Positions 1 to 8,739 of a stretch of DNA of 29,242 bases are shown here, one piece after another; the stretch's first letter is position 1; every line of letters starts with the position of its first letter. The stretch is from positions 1-29,242 of IMG/VR virus record IMGVR_UViG_3300005582_000071; one strand, written 5' to 3'. Made by a program: the position numbers and the translations under genes. The notes beneath the pieces are model-generated. The model searched no databases and had not been told where the DNA came from. It was given only the letters and a program-made list of their open reading frames with translations. Source of the stretch: a virus.

Positions 1-348
1 GCAGATATGGTGAAGCTTGGCTTCTCTTCATTTATGCGTGGCTCTTACACCTTCCACAAGCACAGCTGGAAGCTCCTCAACGATCCTACGTTGTTGGGCG
101 CTAGCAACTTCCAAGGTGTTATGATTCCGTTGACTAATGTTGCTGATCCTCGCACTGGAGAGAAGTCTCCAGCTCTTGAGCTCAACTACAAGGCAACGAA
201 TGGCTACAACCGCGAAATGGAGCACTGGATGACAGGTTCTATCTTGGGTGTTACCAACACCAACACGGACGCTTTGCAGTTTAACTACCGCTCAGAGTTC
301 GCATTGGTTACTCGCGCTGCTAACCAGCACGTTTTGCTCACAAAGTAA
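1..348 (+). CDS. Major capsid protein, C-terminal part (5' end outside window)
   Basis: The reading frame is open to the left edge of the window, so this is the last 115 codons of a longer gene and the first ATG visible (position 7) is probably internal. The segment contains a run with NDPTLLGAS, then IPLTNVADPRTGEKS, then NREMEHWMTG, and ends NQHVLLTK. This pattern (a Phe/Asp-rich strand, a DxxTGE turn, a Trp-containing strand and a short hydrophobic C-terminus) resembles the C-terminal end of crAss-like HK97-fold major capsid proteins as I remember them. It is followed at once by a strong terminator, as expected for a very highly expressed capsid gene, and then by connector-type genes. The alternative would be another virion protein, but position and motif both favour capsid. 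Confidence 0.68.
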   Translation, partial: ADMVKLGFSSFMRGSYTFHKHSWKLLNDPTLLGASNFQGVMIPLTNVADPRTGEKSPALELNYKATNGYNREMEHWMTGSILGVTNTNTDALQFNYRSEFALVTRAANQHVLLTK

Positions 349-375
349 TTAGTTTCAACTAGTTACGTAATGAGA

Positions 376-399
376 GAGGGGGCTTCGGCCCCCTTTTTT
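376..399 (+). terminator. Rho-independent terminator after the capsid gene
   Basis: A perfect 6-bp G/C stem GGGGGC / GCCCCC closes a stable TTCG tetraloop and is followed by six T. It lies 28 bases after the capsid stop codon. It separates the capsid transcript from the next gene, which has its own -7 element at 430-437. Confidence 0.93.
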
Positions 400-429
400 A
401 TTGCCAAATTTTCGCTTTGCATAGAAGTG

Positions 430-437
430 TAATTTTG
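430..437 (+). promoter_or_regulatory. Bacteroidetes-type -7 promoter element TAATTTTG
   Basis: TAATTTTG fits the TAnnTTTG -7 consensus of Bacteroidetes sigma factors and sits just after the capsid terminator. No TTG lies at the usual 17-23 nt upstream; the nearest are 26 nt (401-403) and 11 nt (416-418) away, so the -33 half is weak. Predicted start of transcription is near 441, giving an AT-rich leader of about 27 nt before the ATG at 468. Confidence 0.6.
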
Positions 438-467
438 CATAATTATTAATTATAATTCTATTTAACT

Positions 468-1226
468 ATGGCACGTCCAGCACGAGCGTCTGCAGCTCCT
501 AAAGCAGAAGAAAGAAAGGGAAAGATTTTCTCCATCCCTAGCGGAGGAGGAATCATTGCCACGATAAAGTCAGAGGCAATCATCTATGATCCCGAGACTA
601 ATACCAACAGACAGATACGTTACTGCCCCAACGAGTCTTCTATCTTTGCCGACGAGCAGAGCAGCCTAGCTGTTCGCCGTCACGTTATCTTCGAAGGTGG
701 GCTACTCTACGCTCCAGCTAACCAGCCTAACCTGCTTAGCTTTTTAGACCTTCACCCCGCCAACCGAGCAAACGGTGGAGGCTTGTTCGAAGAGGTAAAC
801 ACCGAGCACAACGCAGAGATTGATATCAACGTAGAGTTCCTTCTCCACGACGCTATCGGTCTTATCCGTAGCAAGTCCGTAGACGAGCTTATTCCTGTCG
901 CTATATGGTTAGGTATCGACACTGGTCAGAAGAACGCCGAGATTAAGCGTGAGCTACTCCTAGAGGCTAAGGGAAACCCTAAGCGCTTCATTAGTCTGTT
1001 CGATAACCCAACAGTTACCACTAGGGCTAATGTTAAGAAAGCTGTTGACTTTCAGATGCTACTTGCCCGTGAGGACGGTATGTATTGGTTCGACAGCAAC
1101 CGCTTGATTGTCGCTACACCAGTAGGTCAGGACACCATCAGTGTTATGACTCAGTTCTGTATGACCGAAAAAGGCGGAACAGTATACGAAACTTTAAAGA
1201 CAGAGTTGCAGAAGTTGGAGCAATAG
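468..1226 (+). CDS. Conserved virion-module protein, 252 aa, function unknown
   Basis: A full-length ORF between the capsid gene and the connector genes, with its own promoter and stop TAG. The N-terminus is Ala/Arg/Lys-rich for about 17 residues. A Gly-rich beta turn (IPSGGGIIATIKSEA) follows near residues 22-37, and the rest is mixed alpha/beta with no signal peptide or membrane segment. Its place between capsid and ring-type proteins suggests an auxiliary capsid or head-completion protein, but I do not recognise a family. No Shine-Dalgarno sequence precedes the ATG; the leader is AT-rich, as is usual in Bacteroidetes. A second promoter lies inside its 3' end. Confidence 0.8.
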   Translation: MARPARASAAPKAEERKGKIFSIPSGGGIIATIKSEAIIYDPETNTNRQIRYCPNESSIFADEQSSLAVRRHVIFEGGLLYAPANQPNLLSFLDLHPANRANGGGLFEEVNTEHNAEIDINVEFLLHDAIGLIRSKSVDELIPVAIWLGIDTGQKNAEIKRELLLEAKGNPKRFISLFDNPTVTTRANVKKAVDFQMLLAREDGMYWFDSNRLIVATPVGQDTISVMTQFCMTEKGGTVYETLKTELQKLEQ

Positions 1227-1236
1227 CGTATATTTG
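1206..1236 (+). promoter_or_regulatory. Promoter inside the 3' end of the 252-aa gene (TTG, 20 nt, TATATTTG)
   Basis: A perfect -7 element TATATTTG (1229-1236) lies 20 nt downstream of a TTG (1206-1208), the best two-part Bacteroidetes promoter match I found in the window. It overlaps the stop codon of the 252-aa gene. Transcription would begin near 1241 and meet the terminator at 1284-1315 without crossing a gene. Confidence 0.6.
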
Positions 1237-1240
1237 CACC

Positions 1241-1315
1241 CTACATTGGACCTCGTTTCATAGGTTAATTGTTGATTGGTTGGAAAGGGCTCTAGAAATA
1301 GAGCCCTTTTCTTTT
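1241..1315 (+). ncRNA. Candidate small RNA of about 70 nt
   Basis: The interval is bounded by a good promoter (1206-1236) and a strong intrinsic terminator (1284-1315), and no convincing reading frame starts and ends within it. The simplest reading is a short untranslated RNA with a 3' GAAA-loop hairpin. The alternative is that the promoter merely boosts read-through into the ring-protein genes. I have no family match for it. Confidence 0.28.
1284..1315 (+). terminator. Rho-independent terminator with GAAA tetraloop
   Basis: The stem GGGCTCTA (1287-1294) / TAGAGCCC (1299-1306) is perfect over 8 bp and closes a GAAA (GNRA) loop. AAA upstream can pair with the first T residues of the tail TTTTCTTTT. 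It ends the transcript of the 252-aa gene and of the candidate small RNA, and lies directly before the next -7 element. Confidence 0.92.
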
Positions 1316-1319
1316 GTCG

Positions 1320-1327
1320 TACTTTTG
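1320..1327 (+). promoter_or_regulatory. -7 promoter element TACTTTTG
   Basis: TACTTTTG matches TAnnTTTG and starts five bases after the preceding terminator. With a transcription start near 1331-1334, the in-frame ATG at 1329 would be lost from the mRNA, so the element argues for the ATG at 1350 as the start of the next gene (leader of about 16-19 nt). Confidence 0.6.
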
Positions 1328-1349
1328 TATGAACTACAGACATCAATAT

Positions 1350-2084
1350 ATGGCAAGTGTAAATAGAGTATATTCAGCGTTACGTGATTTGGTCAACAAG
1401 GACCAGCGTGGCTTTGTTACGCCTGCCGTGTTCAACAACTTTGCTCAGGTGGCACAGATGAACATATTTAACGATATGTTTTCAAGCCTTGACCGATCCA
1501 AGGTAGTACGGCTACGCAACGCAGACCCAAAGTCGGAGAAGTCTACGACCAAGAGGCTAGAGGAGGATTTGTCTGTGTTTGTCAAGAGAGCAACAATAAC
1601 TCAGGCAAATGCTGTTTTCGCTAAGCCAACAGATTTAGCGAGGACTATATCGGCAACATCCTCCGGCTCTATTCTATTGGATAGGACCACTAAGATTAAC
1701 ATACCCTTTGAGTATGATACCTTTAAGCTAGACTACATCTTAAGCAGCAGGCTGTCTATGCCTACTGAGAGTGCCCCTATGGCTACGATGTTAAGTGATA
1801 TCGAGGTTTACCCTGGGTCTATCAAGAAGATTATCTTGACTTACTACAAGCAACCACAAGGTCTTGTGCCCTCTACGGGGGCCAAGACCACCGCTATGCC
1901 GAAATTCGGATATACAGTAGTAGCTGGCAAGGAGCTGTACAGCGCCACAAACAGCGTAGACTTTGAACTTCCAGAGCACTACTTTGCTGAGATTGTTATT
2001 GAAATTGCAAAGTTGATTGGGGTAAACCTTCGCGATAGTGATGTCTATCAGTTCGCATCACAAGAAAAACAACAGCAACAATAA
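1350..2084 (+). CDS. Putative head-tail connector / ring protein, 244 aa
   Basis: The frame is open from 1314 (TTG), with ATGs at 1329 and 1350. I choose 1350 because the -7 element at 1320-1327 places the mRNA start after 1329, and because MASVNRVYSALRDLVN is a natural start. The N-terminal 60 residues are helical, with a motif RGFVTPAVFNNFAQVAQMNIF. The rest contains beta-rich stretches, and the C-terminus is Gln-rich (EKQQQQ). It lies just before the gp11/gp4-like protein and has the size of the second ring or connector proteins of crAss-like phages; this is inferred from synteny more than from motifs. It ends three bases before the next ATG. Confidence 0.6.
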   Translation: MASVNRVYSALRDLVNKDQRGFVTPAVFNNFAQVAQMNIFNDMFSSLDRSKVVRLRNADPKSEKSTTKRLEEDLSVFVKRATITQANAVFAKPTDLARTISATSSGSILLDRTTKINIPFEYDTFKLDYILSSRLSMPTESAPMATMLSDIEVYPGSIKKIILTYYKQPQGLVPSTGAKTTAMPKFGYTVVAGKELYSATNSVDFELPEHYFAEIVIEIAKLIGVNLRDSDVYQFASQEKQQQQ

Positions 2085-2087
2085 GCT

Positions 2088-2831
2088 ATGGCACAGAGTT
2101 ACGTAACGGTTGACCAAGTAGTAAAGGACTTTATCATTGGGATAGAGTATGACGATTTTGCCAATAGCGCATCAGACGTCGTCATCAGGAGCCTTGCCAA
2201 GCGAGGAGTTAGGGAGATGGGCTTTGACCTACTAAAGAGGCTCAAGGCTACGGAGCTTACTATTGATCTGTCCACTAATACCGTAGAGCTACCTTGCGAT
2301 TATGTTGATTTAGTAAAAATTGGAATAGTAGGAGCAGATGGACTTGTATATATATTCGGTGAGAACAAAAATAAAAACATCCTTCCCAACCAGCAGCCAT
2401 ATCAGGTTCCTGATTACCTGCTTGGCTTTGATGACTTTATTTACCGCAACTATGTGTACGCCACAACCAATGGCCGCTTATACGGCTATGGTGGTGGCCA
2501 CTACAGCGGAGAGTACAGAATAAACCTAGAGCAGAACAGGATAGAACTCACCACTGGCACTAGCGTAGACAGTGTCTACCTTGAGTACATCGGTGACGAG
2601 GCCTTAGCGGAAAACCCATCCATCCACGTATATGCAGAGCAGGCGCTTAGGTCCTATATGTACTACCACTTAGTGGAGCGCAAGAGTAATGTACCCCTAG
2701 GGGAGAAGGCTCGCGCTCGTCAGGAGTACTACAACGACAGAAGGCTTGCTAATTCAAGATTGAAGTCATTCTCTAAGGATGAAGCACTGAAGACGATTCG
2801 AAAATCGTTCAAGCAAAGCCCTAAGTATTAA
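2088..2831 (+). CDS. Tail tubular / ring protein (T7 gp11- or P22 gp4-like), 247 aa
   Basis: The N-terminus is a helical bundle (residues 1-60) with RSLAKRGVREMGFDLLKRLKA. Beta strands follow with the signature TIDLSTNTVELPCDYVDLVKIG around residues 61-82. This helix-then-'VELPxDYVxxxKIG' layout is what I associate with connector and tail-tubular proteins of podoviruses, including crAss-like phages. These form a ring below the portal and join head to nozzle. Its position directly before a 1637-aa nozzle candidate matches T7 genes 11 and 12. The C-terminus is Lys/Arg-rich. Six bases separate it from the next ATG. Confidence 0.62.
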   Translation: MAQSYVTVDQVVKDFIIGIEYDDFANSASDVVIRSLAKRGVREMGFDLLKRLKATELTIDLSTNTVELPCDYVDLVKIGIVGADGLVYIFGENKNKNILPNQQPYQVPDYLLGFDDFIYRNYVYATTNGRLYGYGGGHYSGEYRINLEQNRIELTTGTSVDSVYLEYIGDEALAENPSIHVYAEQALRSYMYYHLVERKSNVPLGEKARARQEYYNDRRLANSRLKSFSKDEALKTIRKSFKQSPKY

Positions 2832-2837
2832 GCACTT

Positions 2838-5800
2838 ATGATTGATAAACTCATACCTAAATACCTCAACCTAGAGGACGACGAGCGATTGGTTAAGTCT
2901 GTTGAGATGACTAACGCCATAAACGTCAGGTTTTCTTCTGAGCAGGATGGTGATGGCAACATCGTAAAGAATGCCTATGGCAACCTGCCCGTGACTTTTG
3001 CCACTGGCAGTTCCCTAGCGGCAGGTAGTAATGAGGTTATTGGGGTTGTTGAAAATAGCGAGAAGGGTGAGATATTCTACTTTGTATGGAACAGCAATGA
3101 CGACCACACAATCTACCGCTACTCTACATCATCCGATGAGGTGCAGATTGTTTACCGCGATAGCATACTAGCGTTCTCTAAGTTTTACCACGTCCGATCA
3201 TCGATTATACAAAATCTTGCAGGAGAGACTCTTTTATACTTCACGGACGCTAACAATGCTCCCAAGAAGATAAACGTAACACGAGCGCTCCTAGGCCTAT
3301 ATCCTGCCTCGTTTACCTCTGGTACCGATGCAGAGAAGCTAACCAACATAGCGGTTGCTAAACAACCGCCTATGACGCCTCCTACGTTTACGTTCTCCAC
3401 CAATGTAAACCTAAAGCAAAACAATATATACGAGTCTACGTTTCAGTTTGCTGCTCAGTATATATATCAAGACGGAGAGCGTTCTGCAATATCTGCGTAC
3501 TCTGAATTAGCTGTTGCCCGAAATCAGTTCTTTGATGGCATTATCGACGAGGAGCAGAAGCTTGCAAACAATACCTTAACGATATCCGTACCAACTTCTG
3601 TTGCTGACGTAAAGGAGATTCTCGTTCTTGCCCGTAATGGTAATGCAGGTGCATTCTATGAAATTGGCACTATTGTAAACAGCCCGTCTGTGACTACGCA
3701 GACAATATCTTTTGATAACTCTAAGCTTTACTCTGCTGTTTCTCAGGACGAGGTCAATAAGTTGTACGATAACGTACCGCAAACAGCAGAAGCTCTTGAT
3801 ATTGCTGGTAATCGTCTTATGATGGGTGGATACACTGAAGGGTATCCAAACATAAGGACCGACGTAGATGTTTTACCGAATTACTTCCCTCAGCCGACAG
3901 ACTATGCAATAAGCGTAACATATCCATCAGTAACTGGACTCCCAATCAATATTGAGCGAAGAAAAGCATTTGATATTGACATTAGCACACTTCCAAATGT
4001 TACTACCGAGAATTCTATATTAAATATAACGTTTGCGTTAAATTTAGGTAGAATTACAATTGACGGAGGTCAGGTTTATTGTCAGTGGGTGCAAACCGAT
4101 AAGGCCACTCAAACTGACCTCGACTACGCAGGAATTACGCAGCAATACGTTGAAATTGGAACGCCTAATCTTCCAATTGGCGGAGGAATTAAGGTTAAAG
4201 CGTCTCCAGTATCTATATCCGAAACAATTCAAGTTCCAATTGGAACCACAAAGGCACAAATCATTAGTATGATTAAGGCCGCTATTGTTGGCAACTACAA
4301 CTTAGTTCTTGATTCCGATGTGACGGACTTCGACTACGCTACGAAAATTACTGGCGTAAAACAATTAGGACCCGGGACTACCAATTCTAATAAGTGGATG
4401 TTTTTTGCAGGCTCAGGCCAATTGCAGATTACTGATGATACTGGAGCGCTTGTAAACAATTTAAGGTTTACGATGAGCATTACTAGTGCGGCGCTATCCG
4501 CTAAACTTGGGTATAATTTCAACATATCTAGCCTTGTGGATTCTGTCACGAATATGATAGTTCCACTTTCGATGATTAAGTCTTTGTTTACAAAGGGGCG
4601 CACTCTTGGTGAAAAATATCCCGCAACAAATGTTTTATTCAATCAAATAGATTTTGTAAATACGCCGTCTATTATATATCCAGGTGACAACAATCCATAT
4701 AGAGGATTTACTGATATCAATATATCCAACGATGAATTTGTTCCAAACGCTGGCCAAAATGATTTTCTCCCATTAACTGGCGATACTACGTTTTTAACTA
4801 AAAGTGAAGACTTAGATAATCCGCCAGTATCTTTTGACTCCAATGTATTAACCAAGGGAGATGTTGATGGATACCAAGCATTTAAAGCTGGCGCAACTCA
4901 CTCCTTTGGAATTGTATACTACGACCAGTTTAATAGAAACGGGGGCGTGCAGACCGTTTCGGATATGTATGTCAAATGGTTCGATGACCGAGGGTCTGAG
5001 AATGATTTGTATGGCCGAGTAAACTCCATATTCAGGGTAAAGCATAACGCTCCACTTTGGGCGGTAAAATGGGCGCCTGTTTATGTGCCAATAAATACTA
5101 TTATCAATAAGTTTCAATACTCCATTACGTCTGCGTTTACGGCAACAAACCTTCAAGCAAAGCCATTTGCTGGCATTTCTTCATTCGAGGAGGTAACATA
5201 TCTGTCCTTGCGTTCACTTGAGGGTAAGAGTGACTCCTATAGAGAGTTATTTTCTGCCAACATTGATTATTCATTTCAGCGAGGAGACAGACTTAGAATA
5301 ATACAATACGGACAACTAGAGCGTTCAAGTATTAATCTTGAGGTTCTTGGCTATTTTGATTTCATAAACGACATTGACACGAATCCAATCCTTGACCTTA
5401 CTAGCGATGAGGATACATTTAATACTACGGGTAAATTTATTGCCGTTCGCTCTAGCGAAGAGCCCGAATGGGACAATTATAGCATTATTACAGGAGTAGA
5501 CAACTGGAGAAATCAATGCATTATTGAAGTTTATAGGCAAAACCTACCAGCAACGGAGCAGATTTTCTATGAAATAGGCGATAACTTCCCCGTAGTAAAC
5601 GGAATTCACCAGGGTCAAAGGACTACGGTTAGTCCAGTTAGTGTTGAAGTTGTTGCTGATGGTGATGGACTTATATTTTATTCAGATATTATTGTCTATA
5701 AGGGGGATACATTAACTGTTTCAGGGAATACGCTTAGCGTTGGAAATGTATATCTTCAGGTAAATGGTATTTACAACTATGTGTTCTACGCAAGAATTAT

Positions 5801-7751
5801 TAGCGGCTCTTTTGCTGTCGGATCCTATACATTAACTTTATCCAACAGCACTGATGCTGTTATTCAGTTTTCACAAGGTGACAGCTATTATCGCCCTAGG
5901 CTTCTAAAGATGGGAGATAAAGCCTATTCTAATAACTTTAAATTGTTTTTTATCGAGGACTATTCCGTAAGCGATTTTTTCTCTTCTAAGTCTACATCTG
6001 CTGGCCGTCCTCACGCTGTACAGCCAGATGCCCAGACTGTGTTTCGCAGCGGCTCTGTAACGTATTCTGACGCATTTGTAATCGACAGCAAATACCTAGG
6101 CCTATCTAGCTTTAACCTATCCCTTGCTAACTTCTACGACTTCGAGTACCTACACGGCACCATCAAGCAAATCGTTGGTGACGATGACCGTATGTACATC
6201 ATACAGGAACGTAAGGCAGGATGGGCTCCAATTGGCCGTAATATAATAGAGTCTAGCGACGGAATTCAGTCAATTACCTTGTCGAGAAATGTAATTGGTT
6301 CACCAAATTACTATCTCGGCAACTACGGCATCAACGACAACCCAGAGTCTTTGGCTGTGGACAGGGGTCGCATATACTTTGCTGACATCCGTACTGGTAA
6401 GGTTGTACGTATATCTAGGGACGGCATCACCCTAATTAGTGAACAGCTGATGGATGCCTTCTTTAAGGAGAACTTTAGGTTCATATCATCCCAAGCATCA
6501 CGTCAAAAGGTAATCGCAGGCATTGACTCCGAGTCTGATCAGTACATCATATCAACAGACTTTATATCAAACGCTACCATCGACATAGATAGTTCAGACC
6601 CTGAGGCTGCTAGCTATTCTTATATCGCCCAGACAAATGCTGACGGTGATGCTATCGTTGTTGAGCTAGAGTTTGATGACGATGATTTGTTTACCTTCTC
6701 TACGGAGATTAGAGAGTTTCAAGTTCTTTGCGACGAGTTTGACGATAGCCTAAATGCTATCGTCTTCTTAGATAAGATAATAGATGGCCAGCCTGCGTAT
6801 GTAGGAGAGGAGTTCTTAGGACTTGGTGGAGTCATATACGGTGTTGCAACAAACACATCGTATGACTTTTTTGTGACTATAGCACTTGACCTATCTATTG
6901 GGGAGTTTTACTTTACCAATGATTGTGGAAACTACTCGGGCACGATAGGAACTCCTAGTGTTTTAGTCAACGATTTTACCGCTGCATACGACGTAACAGA
7001 CAACGTATGGACCACTCTATACTCGTTTAGGCCAGAAGCTGTTGCTTCTATTGATGATAATATGTTTAGCTTTAAGGGTGGTACTATGTACAATCACTCT
7101 AGCGCCGCGCCAAGGTCTCGCTACTATGATGATGCAACATCCTACACGGAGATAGAAGTCATCAGTAATAACAACCCATCGATGGTCAAGAGCTACGAGT
7201 CCATTAGCCTAGAGGGTAACAGCCCTTGGTCCGCTGAGTTCTTTAACACAGACCAATCGACGTCTTTATTGACGTCTGACTTTAGCGAGAGGGAGCGCAA
7301 CTACTACGCATACATACCTAGGGACTCTAGTGTAAACACCGGAACTTCTACTATCACAGCACTAAGTGGAAGCTCTGAAGTGTTCTCCCTTGGCGAGGTA
7401 GCTACTGGAGGAGTAAGTGGTTCTACAATCACGTTTACCACACCTGTGGGAGACATACCATTCCCAATGGGAGCAACCCTCTACAGGGTTGTTGGCGCTA
7501 CACTTGTAACCCTTAACGTAACTGTTACTGCCATCAGTGGTAATAAGCAGATTACTGCAAGCGGAGCCATAGTTAATGTTAGCAATGGCAACACAATTGT
7601 TGCTATTGGCAATGGAGCGATAGAGGGAGACCAGATGAGGGACTACTACATTAAGACAAAGCTTGTGAATACGTCTTCTAATAACGTTGAGCTTTATGCA
7701 GTAAACCTTGTATACGCTAAAAGTAACCTACACAACCAACTGGAACAATAA
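2838..7751 (+). CDS. Giant tail nozzle / 'muzzle' or tail-stabilisation protein, 1637 aa
   Basis: The protein is almost entirely beta-rich with no signal peptide or membrane helix. Residues about 1095-1235 carry a propeller-like repeat pattern: DDRMYIIQERKAGW, GNYGINDNPESLAVDRGRIYFAD and RTGKVVRISRDGI. I recognise this stretch from tail-stabilisation proteins of crAss-like and Cellulophaga podoviruses, the counterpart of T7 gp12 nozzle proteins. It probably forms the distal tube of the short tail and may contact the receptor. Base composition is uneven: about 3900-5950 (residues ~355-1035) is much richer in A/T than both flanks, suggesting that the central domains have another origin. The stop TAA overlaps the promoter region of the next gene. 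Confidence 0.66.
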   Translation: MIDKLIPKYLNLEDDERLVKSVEMTNAINVRFSSEQDGDGNIVKNAYGNLPVTFATGSSLAAGSNEVIGVVENSEKGEIFYFVWNSNDDHTIYRYSTSSDEVQIVYRDSILAFSKFYHVRSSIIQNLAGETLLYFTDANNAPKKINVTRALLGLYPASFTSGTDAEKLTNIAVAKQPPMTPPTFTFSTNVNLKQNNIYESTFQFAAQYIYQDGERSAISAYSELAVARNQFFDGIIDEEQKLANNTLTISVPTSVADVKEILVLARNGNAGAFYEIGTIVNSPSVTTQTISFDNSKLYSAVSQDEVNKLYDNVPQTAEALDIAGNRLMMGGYTEGYPNIRTDVDVLPNYFPQPTDYAISVTYPSVTGLPINIERRKAFDIDISTLPNVTTENSILNITFALNLGRITIDGGQVYCQWVQTDKATQTDLDYAGITQQYVEIGTPNLPIGGGIKVKASPVSISETIQVPIGTTKAQIISMIKAAIVGNYNLVLDSDVTDFDYATKITGVKQLGPGTTNSNKWMFFAGSGQLQITDDTGALVNNLRFTMSITSAALSAKLGYNFNISSLVDSVTNMIVPLSMIKSLFTKGRTLGEKYPATNVLFNQIDFVNTPSIIYPGDNNPYRGFTDINISNDEFVPNAGQNDFLPLTGDTTFLTKSEDLDNPPVSFDSNVLTKGDVDGYQAFKAGATHSFGIVYYDQFNRNGGVQTVSDMYVKWFDDRGSENDLYGRVNSIFRVKHNAPLWAVKWAPVYVPINTIINKFQYSITSAFTATNLQAKPFAGISSFEEVTYLSLRSLEGKSDSYRELFSANIDYSFQRGDRLRIIQYGQLERSSINLEVLGYFDFINDIDTNPILDLTSDEDTFNTTGKFIAVRSSEEPEWDNYSIITGVDNWRNQCIIEVYRQNLPATEQIFYEIGDNFPVVNGIHQGQRTTVSPVSVEVVADGDGLIFYSDIIVYKGDTLTVSGNTLSVGNVYLQVNGIYNYVFYARIISGSFAVGSYTLTLSNSTDAVIQFSQGDSYYRPRLLKMGDKAYSNNFKLFFIEDYSVSDFFSSKSTSAGRPHAVQPDAQTVFRSGSVTYSDAFVIDSKYLGLSSFNLSLANFYDFEYLHGTIKQIVGDDDRMYIIQERKAGWAPIGRNIIESSDGIQSITLSRNVIGSPNYYLGNYGINDNPESLAVDRGRIYFADIRTGKVVRISRDGITLISEQLMDAFFKENFRFISSQASRQKVIAGIDSESDQYIISTDFISNATIDIDSSDPEAASYSYIAQTNADGDAIVVELEFDDDDLFTFSTEIREFQVLCDEFDDSLNAIVFLDKIIDGQPAYVGEEFLGLGGVIYGVATNTSYDFFVTIALDLSIGEFYFTNDCGNYSGTIGTPSVLVNDFTAAYDVTDNVWTTLYSFRPEAVASIDDNMFSFKGGTMYNHSSAAPRSRYYDDATSYTEIEVISNNNPSMVKSYESISLEGNSPWSAEFFNTDQSTSLLTSDFSERERNYYAYIPRDSSVNTGTSTITALSGSSEVFSLGEVATGGVSGSTITFTTPVGDIPFPMGATLYRVVGATLVTLNVTVTAISGNKQITASGAIVNVSNGNTIVAIGNGAIEGDQMRDYYIKTKLVNTSSNNVELYAVNLVYAKSNLHNQLEQ

Positions 7752-7755
7752 TTAG

Positions 7756-7763
7756 TACCTTTG
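7756..7763 (+). promoter_or_regulatory. -7 promoter element TACCTTTG, four bases before a start codon
   Basis: TACCTTTG matches TAnnTTTG exactly, and the ATG follows after TAAT. The expected transcription start falls on or within a base or two of the ATG, which predicts a leaderless mRNA. No TTG is present at 17-23 nt upstream, so the -33 half is missing. Confidence 0.6.
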
Positions 7764-7767
7764 TAAT

Positions 7768-8739
7768 ATGCGATCAAAGAAGAGTAAAGAACCAAAAAAA
7801 TATGTAGCCGGAGGCTTTATTGCCGCTGGTGCTTTAGGGGGGCTCCAGGGATTAATTGGTGCTGGACAATACATAGCTGGTAAGTCTGCCGCTAGCCGAA
7901 TCAAAGAGGCCTCAACAGCTAGTCCATCTGAGTATGCGGAGATGCTAAAGCAGGCTCGCAATGCAGAGCTAGAGCAAAAGCGTCTTGAGGAACTTAACCG
8001 CTCTATAGCCACAGGAATCGCTGCCGCCCAAGGGGCTGGCGGTCGTGCTGTTATCGGGGCGTTACCGGGTATGGTTCGCGCATCAGATGCTGGTGCCTTA
8101 GATATCTTAGGTCAGCGTCAGGCTCAGACTATGCAGGCCCTTGGCTTTGCAGCAAAGGGAGCAGAGAATAAGATTGAACGTGATATGTATCGTGAGATGA
8201 TGGAGCGTCAAGCTGCTCAGGCCGCCATTGAGGGCGGCCTCCAGAACATCTCTGGAGGTCTTGGACAGATTGGCTCTGCTGCTGTCTATGGGCAGATGGA
8301 GAAAAACAAGATGGGTAAAGACTTTGGAGGAGTGGAAGCGGCAAGTGTGCAACCTAAAGGACTTGCTAGTGTACTTCCAGAAAAACCAGGAGCAGGTAGG
8401 ATTGGAAGATCTGAAGCTCCTATTGCACTTCCTGACTTAGGCATTAAAAAACCAGGACCTGGAAATATTATGCGAGCATTACCACCATTTACGCTTCCAA
8501 ATGAATTAGAGGAATCACTTAGGGGCATAAGCAGGACCTCCTTCTTAAAAGAAGGCGGTATGGTCACAGGCGGTAAGTTTGACCACAAGACCAACCCAAT
8601 TGACATCGTAAAGAAAGGTCAGAAGATTGGCGAGATGACGGGCGGAGAGGTTATCCTCAACCCAGCCCAACAGCAAAAGCTCAGCAAAGAAAGTGCTTAC
8701 TTCCGTCAGCTGTTAAAGAAATTCAATAAGCAAAAATAA
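7768..8739 (+). CDS. Internal virion / cargo protein with N-terminal hydrophobic segment, 323 aa
   Basis: A basic N-terminus (KKSKEPKK) leads into a Gly/Ala-rich hydrophobic stretch at about residues 14-40 (GGFIAAGALGGLQGLIGAG), then long Ala/Gln/Glu-rich helices to about residue 170. Residues ~185-270 are Pro/Gly-rich and probably flexible. The C-terminus has GQKIGEMTGGEVILNPAQQQKL, a 'TGGEVILNP' module I associate with phage internal and tail proteins. The helical, Ala-rich, membrane-active N-terminus and its place after the nozzle gene match T7 gp14-type ejected proteins and crAss cargo proteins. The start ATG lies on a -7 element, and the next gene overlaps by one base (TAATG). Confidence 0.55.
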   Translation: MRSKKSKEPKKYVAGGFIAAGALGGLQGLIGAGQYIAGKSAASRIKEASTASPSEYAEMLKQARNAELEQKRLEELNRSIATGIAAAQGAGGRAVIGALPGMVRASDAGALDILGQRQAQTMQALGFAAKGAENKIERDMYREMMERQAAQAAIEGGLQNISGGLGQIGSAAVYGQMEKNKMGKDFGGVEAASVQPKGLASVLPEKPGAGRIGRSEAPIALPDLGIKKPGPGNIMRALPPFTLPNELEESLRGISRTSFLKEGGMVTGGKFDHKTNPIDIVKKGQKIGEMTGGEVILNPAQQQKLSKESAYFRQLLKKFNKQK

